In this document: positions 1 through 5,180 of the stretch, in pieces
Numbering within the stretch: the stretch's first letter is position 1
How the letters are laid out: the number at the start of each line of letters is the position of its first letter
NCBI GenBank assembly: GCA_013817115.1
Contig: JACDDG010000208.1
Coordinates: 1 to 5,180, forward strand
Source: Parachlamydiaceae bacterium
GTDB taxonomy: Bacteria > Chlamydiota > Chlamydiia > Chlamydiales > Parachlamydiaceae
Direction of reading: 5' to 3'
Length of the DNA stretch: 5,180 nt
Made by a program: the position numbers and the translations under genes
The notes under the pieces: model-generated
The model's database searches: none
What the model saw: only the letters and a program-made list of their open reading frames with translations
What the model was told of the DNA's origin: nothing

Positions 1-589
1 AAACATTTTATTCCAATTAATTTTGAAAAAGATAAGCGCATTCATGCGCTCTTCCCCGATCATATTGACCTGTACATAAAACTCTTGAAAATATTCAAGC
101 TTATTCTCGAATTCCTTGTGTTTCAGGAAAAATTCTTCTTTTTTTCGATGAAATCCAAGAGTGCCCTAATGTTTTAAAATACCTGCGCTATTTCAAAGAA
201 GAGCTTCCTCTAATGCATGTGATTGCTACAGGTTCCCTTTTGGAATTCTCTCTGGAAAAAAAGATTATTTAGGAGAAAGTGCGGAACAATTAGTTGTTCA
301 AGAACTTATTTCATACTCCAAGCCTTCAAAATCTCCTGAAATCTATTATTGGCAAAATGAAACAAAATCCGGAAATGCTGAAATTGATTTTATTGCACTA
401 AAGAATAACAAAATCATTCCTATCGAAGTAAAGTCAGGTTCTAAAGGGGGAATGAAAAGTTTGAAAGTATTTTTCGAAACACATCCAAATTCCAGTTACG
501 GGGTCAAAATTTCTGAAATGCCATTTTCTACACATGGAAATTTGGAAGAAATTCCACTTTATGGTCTCGCTAGCTGGATCGAGACGTAA
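1..589 (+). pseudogene. Broken AAA-family ATPase with DUF4143-type C-terminal domain (5' end outside window)
   Basis: Three reading frames join into one recognisable protein. Frame 1 (1 to about 69) reads ...INFEKDKRIHALFPDHID. Frame 3 (about 69-258) continues with PVHKTLENIQAYSRIPC, then the Walker B segment KILLFFDEIQECP and the sensor-like VIATGSLLEFSLEK, and stops at TAG 270-272. Frame 2 (about 257-589) continues with KDYLGESAEQLVVQELI, then EIDFIALKNNKIIPIEVKSG, and ends SWIET at TAA 587-589. The first change fits loss of one C near 67-71. The second sits at seven A residues (256-262) and removes most of the region normally found between the sensor motif and the C-terminal domain. Intact members are about 400 residues, with an N-terminal AAA ATPase and a C-terminal DUF4143 domain; the D...ExK pattern (EIDFI, IEVKSG) is PD-(D/E)XK-nuclease-like. 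Their cellular role is poorly defined. The Walker A end lies outside the window. No single fragment would be functional. The family call is from memory of its motifs. Confidence 0.85.
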
Positions 590-598
590 ATGGCACTT

Positions 599-688
599 CA
601 GACACCTATGGAAGGATCTCCCTTCTCATTTGCAAAATTGGACAACATTGCCACCGATTTTGACAAAATTAACTCACTTAATTTACGG
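599..688 (+). repeat. Dispersed repeat, copy R1, upstream of acnA
   Basis: This stretch, starting at CAGACACCTATGG and ending near CTTAATTTA, aligns with 4066-4150 (R3) at roughly 64 of 83 positions with one gap, counted by hand. Shared blocks include GACACCTATGG, TTGCAAA, TTGGACAA, ATTTTG and CTTAATT. It is also the reverse complement of the R2 arm at 3665-3756. It lacks the inner part of the 3665-4151 element, so it is a solo terminal fragment or a decayed copy. Open frames across it (for example the ATG at 590) are best read as translated repeat. The remainder of the gene-free stretch 590-773, from 689 to 762, shows a C-run near 703-709 and nothing I can name. Confidence 0.75.
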
Positions 689-762
689 GGCACAAAATCC
701 CAGCCCCCCATTTTACCGCTTGTCATAATGTGTGCAATTTGGCATGGTGAAAAAAGCCAACT

Positions 763-770
763 AAGGAGGA
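763..770 (+). promoter_or_regulatory. Ribosome binding site of acnA
   Basis: AAGGAGGA lies immediately upstream of ATG 774, with three bases (TAT) between. It is a near-perfect Shine-Dalgarno sequence at slightly short spacing. An in-frame TAA at 762-764 overlaps its left edge, so the reading frame cannot begin earlier. This fixes ATG 774 as the first possible start. Confidence 0.85.
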
Positions 771-773
771 TAT

Positions 774-3659
774 ATGCACGGGTTTCCCAACACACTAAAA
801 GCTCTTAAATCTCTTGGAAACGAAAAATATTACTATTCATTACCCGCCTTAGAAGAGCAGGGGATTGGTCGAATTCAGCGCTTGCCTCTTTCAATTCGTA
901 TCATGTTGGAAGCTCTACTTCGGAACTGTGACGGTAAATTTATCAAAGAAGAAGAAGTGCAGCGCTTAGCAAATTGGAATGCAATAAGCCCTTTTGACGG
1001 CGATCTTCCCTTTGTAGTGTCCCGAGTTCTCTTGCAAGATTTTACCGGTGTCCCATTGCTCGTGGATTTGGCAATGATGCGCGATGGGGTTGCAAGCTTA
1101 AAATTAAATCCTGACTTAGTGGAACCAAATGTTCCTGTAGATCTCGTCATTGACCATTCCGTGCAAGTGGATCAAGCGGGAACCGAAGACGCATTTACTT
1201 TTAATTTAAAAACTGAGATCAAGCGTAATATCGAAAGATATTCATTTTTAAAATGGGGACAGAATGCTTTTAAATCATTTCGTGTGATTCCCCCGGGGAT
1301 TGGTATTGTCCATCAAATTAATCTAGAACATCTTGCTACAGTAGTGGTCGTTAAAGAGCAAAATAATTCTAGGCTCATATATCCTGACAGTCTAGTTGGA
1401 ACCGATTCCCATACAACCATGATTAATGGCTTAGGTATTTTAGGATGGGGAGTCGGCGGAATTGAAGCTGAAGCTGCTATGCTCGGTCAGCCTGTTTTTG
1501 TGCAAACGCCACAAGTTGTCGGAGTCCATTTACATGGTCGATTGAAAGAGGGGGTGACAGCGACAGACTTGACCCTAAACATTACTGAACTATTACGCAA
1601 AGCTAAAGTGGTCGATAAATTTGTTGAATTTTATGGCGAAGGCGTGGAAGGGTTATCAGTCGCTGATAGAGCTACTATTGCTAATATGGCTCCGGAATAT
1701 GGGGCTACAGTAGGGTTATTTCCTATCGATGAAAAAACACTTGATTATCTTCGACTTACTGGACGAAAAGAAGAAGATATCCAACAAATTAAAGATTACT
1801 ATAGCGCACAAAAGATGTTTGGAGTGCCCAAAAAAGGCGAAATCGATTTCACAAACATGCTGGAATTGGATTTGTCGACTATTCTGCCATGTGTTGCCGG
1901 TCCAAAACGCCCCCAAGATCGGATAGAGCTTACCAATTTGAAAGAAAAATTCCGTCATTTGTTAAAAGCTCCTTTGTCAGAAGGGGGGTATGCAGTTACA
2001 ACAGATCCTAAAGTTTGTGTGCATGCAGGCGGAGCCTATTCCTTTGAAACTCACATTACCGGAGGCACTCGTGCGTTAGATTCGGATAATTTAAGAAAAA
2101 ATGTAAAAGAAGGGGCCAATTTTTCGGTGATGAGCGAATCAGAAATGGTAACAAATCGCCCGGCAACTTATCCGGTTCAAGATCACGAAGAAAGCGCAAA
2201 ACTGGTCTGTGATGTGATTCTGAAGCATGGCTCAGTCGCAATTGCCGCAATCACTAGTTGCACGAATACGAGTAACCCAAGCGTCATGATCGCGGCCGGT
2301 CTTCTGGCTAAAAAAGCGGTGGAGAAGGGGTTAAAAGTTAATTGCATGGTCAAGACAAGTTTAGCTCCTGGTTCAAGGGTTGTAACAGATTACTTAGTAA
2401 AAACAGATCTTCAACGCTATCTTGATGCATTAGGCTTTCAACTGGTGGCCTATGGTTGTACTACTTGTATCGGAAACAGTGGCCCACTTGAAGAACGTAT
2501 TGAAAATGCAATTGAGGAGCACAATTTAATCGCCACAAGCGTCTTAAGTGGTAACCGCAATTTTGAAGCGCGCATTAACAGTAGTATAAAAGCGAATTTT
2601 CTGATGTCTCCTCCGCTTGTGGTCGCATTTGCATTAGCGGGACGGATTGATATCGACATGGAAAACGAGCCGGTTGGACACGACACTAAGGGAAATAAGG
2701 TCTTTTTGCGCGATATTTGGCCTTCTACAAAAGAAATCGAAGAAGCTATGGCTTTAGGGGTCAAACCGGAAATGTTTGAAAAGCGTTATAGCAACATTTA
2801 CCAAGAAAATCCTGCCTGGGATGAAATTTCTTCCCCGGAGGGAGCTTTGTATTCTTGGGATCCAATGAGTTCATATATTCGACGACCACCGTTTATAGAC
2901 GAGTCCTCTAATAACGAAACAAATGTCTCTCATGTTTTGGATGGAATGCGGGCGTTAGCTTTATTTGGTGATTCTGTCACTACCGATCACATCTCTCCAG
3001 CCGGAGCTTTCCTTAAAGACCTACCAGCCGGAAAATATTTGACTTCCATGGGCGTCAAAGAATCCAATTTTAATAGTTATGGGAGTAGACGTGGGAATTA
3101 CGAAGTCATGACGCGCGGAACTTTTGCAAATGTACGCATTCGTAATAAGATGGTTGATCGAGAAGGCGGCTACACCAAGCTTCAGCCTGAAGGCAACGAG
3201 ATGTCGATCTATGAAGCCTCAAAAATCTATCTCGAGAAAGGGGTTCCTCTCATTATTTTTGCAGGAAGGGACTACGGAATGGGTAGTTCTCGTGATTGGG
3301 CAGCGAAGGGGACAGCTCTACTTGGAGTTAAAGCTGTAGTAGCCCAGAGTTTTGAGCGGATCCATCGTAGCAATTTAATTGGAATGGGCATTTTAGCTTT
3401 GCAATTCCATGATGGGGATAGCATCCAAAGTCTAGGGATCAAAGGAAGCGAAACCTTTAAATTGATCGGTTTAGAGGGCATTCTTAATCCTCACCACGAG
3501 TTAACTCTTGAAATTTCTGATGCTGATGGATCAAATGTAACGCGAATACCTTTGCTTTCGCGACTAGACACCCTAAGCGATGTAGAATATTTCCGTAATG
3601 GAGGAATTCTTCCATTCATTTATGGCAAAATTATTGATGAGGCTAAAGCCTCTGGGTAG
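774..3659 (+). CDS. acnA: Aconitate hydratase (aconitase), AcnA/IRP1-type, TCA cycle
   Basis: Cytosolic [4Fe-4S] enzyme that isomerises citrate to isocitrate through cis-aconitate. The 961-residue product starts like the family (NTLKALKSLGN...YYYSLPALEE, then RLPLSIRIMLEALLRN at 37-51). Visible motifs: DSHTTMINGLG (211-221); the cluster ligands Cys496 in AITSCTNTSNPS and Cys562/Cys565 in GCTTCIGNSGPL, with the same 66+3 spacing as E. coli AcnA (435, 501, 504); SGNRNFEARI (592-601); then the swivelling C-terminal domain with GDSVTTDHISPAG (732-744), YGSRRGN (769-775), GSSRDWAAKG (837-846) and SFERIHRSNLIGMG (859-872). All expected active-site motifs are present and the frame is unbroken, so it should be active. 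E. coli AcnA has 891 residues; most of the excess lies at about 400-465, before Cys496. The start is fixed by an in-frame stop at 762 and the Shine-Dalgarno at 763-770. It appears monocistronic: a pseudogene lies upstream and repeat DNA downstream. Inverted copies of one repeat flank it. No clear promoter was found. Confidence 0.97.
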   Translation: MHGFPNTLKALKSLGNEKYYYSLPALEEQGIGRIQRLPLSIRIMLEALLRNCDGKFIKEEEVQRLANWNAISPFDGDLPFVVSRVLLQDFTGVPLLVDLAMMRDGVASLKLNPDLVEPNVPVDLVIDHSVQVDQAGTEDAFTFNLKTEIKRNIERYSFLKWGQNAFKSFRVIPPGIGIVHQINLEHLATVVVVKEQNNSRLIYPDSLVGTDSHTTMINGLGILGWGVGGIEAEAAMLGQPVFVQTPQVVGVHLHGRLKEGVTATDLTLNITELLRKAKVVDKFVEFYGEGVEGLSVADRATIANMAPEYGATVGLFPIDEKTLDYLRLTGRKEEDIQQIKDYYSAQKMFGVPKKGEIDFTNMLELDLSTILPCVAGPKRPQDRIELTNLKEKFRHLLKAPLSEGGYAVTTDPKVCVHAGGAYSFETHITGGTRALDSDNLRKNVKEGANFSVMSESEMVTNRPATYPVQDHEESAKLVCDVILKHGSVAIAAITSCTNTSNPSVMIAAGLLAKKAVEKGLKVNCMVKTSLAPGSRVVTDYLVKTDLQRYLDALGFQLVAYGCTTCIGNSGPLEERIENAIEEHNLIATSVLSGNRNFEARINSSIKANFLMSPPLVVAFALAGRIDIDMENEPVGHDTKGNKVFLRDIWPSTKEIEEAMALGVKPEMFEKRYSNIYQENPAWDEISSPEGALYSWDPMSSYIRRPPFIDESSNNETNVSHVLDGMRALALFGDSVTTDHISPAGAFLKDLPAGKYLTSMGVKESNFNSYGSRRGNYEVMTRGTFANVRIRNKMVDREGGYTKLQPEGNEMSIYEASKIYLEKGVPLIIFAGRDYGMGSSRDWAAKGTALLGVKAVVAQSFERIHRSNLIGMGILALQFHDGDSIQSLGIKGSETFKLIGLEGILNPHHELTLEISDADGSNVTRIPLLSRLDTLSDVEYFRNGGILPFIYGKIIDEAKASG

Positions 3660-3664
3660 GTTGT

Positions 3665-3756
3665 AGAATTAAGGCAAAAAAGAATGCAAGATTCATGGCA
3701 AATTTTGTCTTAGGGAAGCCTTTCTGCAAAGAAAGGAATGCCCCGTCATAGGTGTC
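3665..3756 (-). repeat. Dispersed repeat, copy R2 (left outer arm), just after acnA
   Basis: Reverse complement of R3 (4066-4151) and of R1 (599-688). It begins five bases after the acnA stop codon. Strongest blocks are AGAATTAAGGC (3665), ATTCATGGCAAA (3691-3702) and AAGGAATGCCCCG...ATAGGTGTC (3733-3756). It contains a small internal hairpin, CCTTTC (3719-3724) with GAAAGG (3731-3736) around TGCAAA, which is specific to this copy and has no following T-run. Together with R1 it brackets acnA in inverted orientation. Confidence 0.75.
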
Positions 3757-3836
3757 TGACGTGTTATTCTGACATTTGCTCTATTATTACTAAGCGTCCA
3801 AAATCTGCAAATATCAGAATGTCAGGTCTGACACCT
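3750..3836. repeat. Palindromic sub-unit A within the large inverted repeat
   Basis: The 30 bases at 3750-3779, starting AGGTGTCTGACGTG, and the reverse complement of 3807-3836, starting AGGTGTCAGACCTG, agree at 25 of 30 positions. They enclose a 27-base loop. This is a self-complementary unit of about 87 bp, able to fold as a hairpin in RNA or as a cruciform in DNA. Confidence 0.75.
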
Positions 3837-3957
3837 AGGCCAGATCGTTTCATCCGTAAACTTATGGACCTGAATTAATGCACTAAAAAATCATTTCTTC
3901 ATTTGTAAACGTTTGCTAAATATGATGCATGAGCATGCTTTGGATACATGGTGGCCT

Positions 3958-4046
3958 AGGTTTCAGACCTGACATTCTGACATTTGCACATCTTGGATGA
4001 TATTTTTTTAATTGAAGCAAATATCAGAATATCACGTCAGACACCA
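3958..4046. repeat. Palindromic sub-unit B, mirror copy of sub-unit A
   Basis: The left arm 3958-3987 starts AGGTTTCAGACCTGACATT, and the right arm 4017-4045 is the complement of GGTGTCTGACGTGATATT. They enclose a 29-base AT-rich loop. The left arm of B matches the right arm of A (3806-3842), and the right arm of B matches the left arm of A. B is thus an inverted copy of A, which produces the nested symmetry of the whole element. Confidence 0.75.
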
Positions 4047-4065
4047 AATGCCGCGCGCGGCATTT
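4046..4065. repeat. Perfect 20-base palindrome between 6-base direct repeats
   Basis: AAATGCCGCGCGCGGCATTT is fully self-complementary. It is flanked immediately by GACACC on the left (4040-4045) and GACACC on the right (4066-4071). In the opposite arm the corresponding sequence reads straight through with a single GGTGTC (3751-3756), so palindrome plus one GACACC (26 bases) is an addition to this arm. It has the form of an insertion with a 6-base duplication. Confidence 0.85.
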
Positions 4066-4151
4066 GACACCTATGGCGGGGCATTCCTTCTTTTTTGCAA
4101 ATTTGGACAATATTTGCCATGAATTTTGTCAAATTTAATAGCCTTAATTCT
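4066..4151 (+). repeat. Dispersed repeat, copy R3 (right outer arm)
   Basis: Runs from GACACCTATGG to GCCTTAATTCT in the same orientation as R1 and opposite to R2. It matches R2 at 23 of 24 over its first 24 bases, and R1 at about three quarters of positions over its length. It lies directly against the G+C-rich patch that begins at 4156. Confidence 0.75.
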
Positions 4152-4155
4152 TCAC

Positions 4156-4268
4156 AGCCTCGGAGGGAGCCTCGGAGGGCCAACAGTTATAGCTCAGGCT
4201 GAACGTAGTCCTCGAGGGCTAAGCGAAGCCTGGGAAGCACATGCCCACCAGGACAGCCTCGGAGGGCC
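4156..4268. repeat. G+C-rich patch with a repeated 12-mer
   Basis: AGCCTCGGAGGG occurs twice in tandem (4156-4167, 4168-4179) and again at 4255-4266. The second and third copies are both followed by CC or GCC, and a related palindromic CCTCGAGG lies at 4210-4217. The patch is visibly richer in G+C than everything around it. Copies are 12 and 87 bases apart, both multiples of three, and the + frame stays open from the patch to TGA 4300-4302, but there is no start codon and no recognisable protein. It may be a transferred fragment or another dispersed repeat. Nothing identifiable lies between 4269 and 4333. Confidence 0.65.
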
Positions 4269-4333
4269 GGCACTTTGCGAGATCCTTTCTATGCTTTTTT
4301 GATCATCTGCACATCTAAATCAACACCACAAAA

Positions 4334-4951
4334 TTATATTGCACTACAAGATTGCACAAGATCTAAAATGAGTTTTGCTTCATTTCGGATTTCTTCATCA
4401 GGATCTTTAGAAAGTCGCACAATAGTTTGTGAAAGGGTCTCAATATAAGGAGCAAATTTTTTAGTTTGCTTTTGATTTTGCGCTTTTTTCTCTTCATTGT
4501 TTTCAGCGGATAATCCAAATTTAGGGTCAATTAGGTAGGAAGCACAATTGCGGATTGATAAAATTCTAAGAAACTTATCTCGATCTTTTGACAGCATTAT
4601 GATTTGTAGTACTGTGACACGTAATTGCTTAGCAAATTTCATTTGATAACGTTTTGTTGGTACGTAATGAAAGATACTTTTATCTTTATCAATTTCGGAA
4701 TTTAGGCCTACAATGTAAGGTAGGGCTTCCTCAGGAAATTTCACAGCAGAATTGTGCATGAGATTAGCTAGAACCGCCGGTAATTGCTGAGCTTCGTCTA
4801 GATTATGAAGGTTTTTTTTCTTATCAACACGTTTAAATCGGATCATATCCATTAATGTATGTACAATCAATGAAAATAATTCTTGATTTGAAGTGTGCAT
4901 CCCAACAAATTTCAATATAGAAGAAGATTTAAAATTTTCGTAAAGTTTCAA
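4334..4951 (-). CDS. Unrecognised helical (HEAT/ARM-like) protein, probably 5'-truncated
   Basis: I do not recognise this family. The 205-residue reading starts at TTG (4951) and ends at TAA (4334-4336). It is mostly predicted-helical and soluble, with no signal peptide or membrane segment visible. LSKD-D-type helical motifs recur about 60 residues apart (LSKDRDKFLRIL at 120-131, LSKDPDEEIRNEAKLIL at 180-196), which suggests alpha-solenoid repeats. A Lys/Gln/Glu-rich linker lies at about 149-165. The frame is open upstream to 5116 (stop TAA 5117-5119) and reads protein-like from about 5060 (DLYFDYVQWTNLPYSYEVIKN), yet it contains no ATG, GTG or TTG above 4951. Neither the TTG nor the first ATG (4900) has a Shine-Dalgarno sequence. 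The gene has therefore probably lost its 5' end and may be non-functional. It is convergent with acnA across the repeat block. Confidence 0.6.
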   Translation of the reverse strand: MKLYENFKSSSILKFVGMHTSNQELFSLIVHTLMDMIRFKRVDKKKNLHNLDEAQQLPAVLANLMHNSAVKFPEEALPYIVGLNSEIDKDKSIFHYVPTKRYQMKFAKQLRVTVLQIIMLSKDRDKFLRILSIRNCASYLIDPKFGLSAENNEEKKAQNQKQTKKFAPYIETLSQTIVRLSKDPDEEIRNEAKLILDLVQSCSAI

Positions 4952-5062
4952 ATTATTTATGATTTGTAATGAAAATTGTAATTCTCCAAGATTTTTAATA
5001 ACTTCATACGAATAAGGCAGATTTGTCCACTGAACATAATCAAAGTATAAATCGCTATGACC

Positions 5063-5084
5063 GCAAAATCCCGTTGGATTTTGC
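5063..5084. repeat. Perfect 9-bp stem-loop at the broken 5' side of the - strand gene
   Basis: GCAAAATCC (5063-5071) and GGATTTTGC (5076-5084) pair perfectly around CGTT. No T-run follows on either strand, so it does not look like an intrinsic terminator. It falls just upstream of the point where the - strand frame stops looking like protein. Two weaker inverted repeats follow: TCTCG/CGAGA (5094-5098, 5110-5114) and CAAGT/ACTTG (5132-5136, 5143-5147). The cluster could be a small dispersed repeat that replaced the gene's beginning. The rest, to 5180, shows nothing further. Confidence 0.6.
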
Positions 5085-5180
5085 TTCGACCTATCTCGCG
5101 AACGTTTTACGAGAATTTATAACTATCTTAGCAAGTGTAATTACTTGTAAACAAAAATGTTTCAAAAATTCTAAATGCAA

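Larger units (their letters stand above)
3665..4151. repeat. Large nested inverted-repeat element (MITE-like), 487 bp
   Basis: The two halves of this segment are reverse complements over most of their length. Outer ends: AGAATTAAGGC at 3665-3675 pairs with GCCTTAATTCT at 4141-4151. Next, 3733-3756 pairs with 4066-4089 (23 of 24). Then 3751-3779 pairs with 4017-4045 (27 of 29). The inner arms 3806-3842 and 3952-3988 match at 35 of 37. The bases between these blocks also align loosely. The unpaired centre is 3843-3951. There is no open reading frame of note. The left arm has an extra segment around 3711-3724, while the right arm has a 26-base insert (see 4040-4071). It fills most of the space between convergent genes. 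A non-autonomous transposon-like repeat is the simplest reading, but no convincing target-site duplication was found, so mobility is inference. Confidence 0.8.

Noticed and set aside
660..690. TTGACA at 660-665 as the -35 box of an acnA promoter
   Set aside because: It is a perfect hexamer, but the base positions 17 further on (TTACGG) are a poor -10 box, and the hexamer belongs to the repeat. Not enough to call a promoter.
534..808. Small + strand open frames (534-728 and 590-808) between the ATPase relic and acnA
   Set aside because: They lie across the ATPase tail in the wrong frame and across repeat R1, and one overlaps the acnA start. No Shine-Dalgarno sequence or family resemblance supports them.
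1716..1958. Antisense and alternate-frame open frames inside acnA
   Set aside because: They are shadows of the aconitase codons. The real frame is proven by the family motifs throughout.
3639..3652. GAGGC/GCCTC hairpin at the 3' end of acnA as an intrinsic terminator
   Set aside because: The 5-bp stem with TAAA loop lies inside the coding sequence and is followed by TGGGTAGG rather than a T-run.
3843..3951. Promoter or small gene in the centre of the inverted repeat
   Set aside because: TTGTAA and TATGAT are present but only about 12 bases apart, and there is no open frame or clear structure in the 109 bases.
3647..4161. AGCCTC at 3647-3652 and 4156-4161 as a target-site duplication of the large element
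   Set aside because: The two copies are 12 and 4 bases away from the element ends, not flush, and the left one is the acnA coding end. A 6-base match in this setting can be chance.

Overview
The window reads as a bacterial chromosome of low to moderate G+C that is rich in decayed genes and dispersed repeats. The one intact, recognisable gene is a full-length AcnA-type aconitase, on the + strand in the middle. An amoeba-associated (environmental) chlamydia of the Parachlamydiaceae type would fit: such genomes keep a complete TCA cycle, unlike Chlamydia trachomatis, and carry many broken AAA/DUF4143 ATPases and short repeats. No lineage-specific marker is visible, so this placement is inference (about even odds or slightly better).

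Layout. Positions 1-589 hold the remains of an AAA-family ATPase of the DUF4143 type. It is cut by the window edge and broken by a one-base frameshift near 70 and by an internal deletion with a frame change at an A-run near 256-262. Positions 590-773 hold a copy (R1) of a dispersed repeat and the leader of acnA, with a strong Shine-Dalgarno sequence. Positions 774-3659 are acnA (961 codons), with all three iron-sulfur cysteines and the catalytic motifs, plus an apparent extra segment of about 55 residues compared with my recollection of E. coli AcnA.

The space between acnA and the next, convergent gene (3660-4333) is almost entirely repeat DNA. Positions 3665-4151 form one large nested inverted repeat. 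Its outer ends are two further, oppositely oriented copies of the R1 repeat (R2, R3), and its inner arms match at 35 of 37 positions around a 109-base centre. The right arm alone carries a perfect 20-base palindrome flanked by GACACC on both sides. A G+C-rich patch with a tandemly repeated 12-mer follows (4156-4268). acnA is therefore bracketed by inverted copies of the same repeat (R1 upstream, R2 downstream).

Positions 4334-4951 on the - strand encode an unrecognised helical protein. Its open frame continues to 5116 without any ATG, GTG or TTG above 4951, so it looks 5'-truncated. A hairpin-rich non-coding-looking sequence (5063-5147) sits where its beginning should be.

How the parts relate: only acnA has a clear cellular job (citrate to isocitrate in the TCA cycle). 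Its neighbours are relics or orphans, and no operon is evident. The most interesting content is the repeat architecture around acnA.
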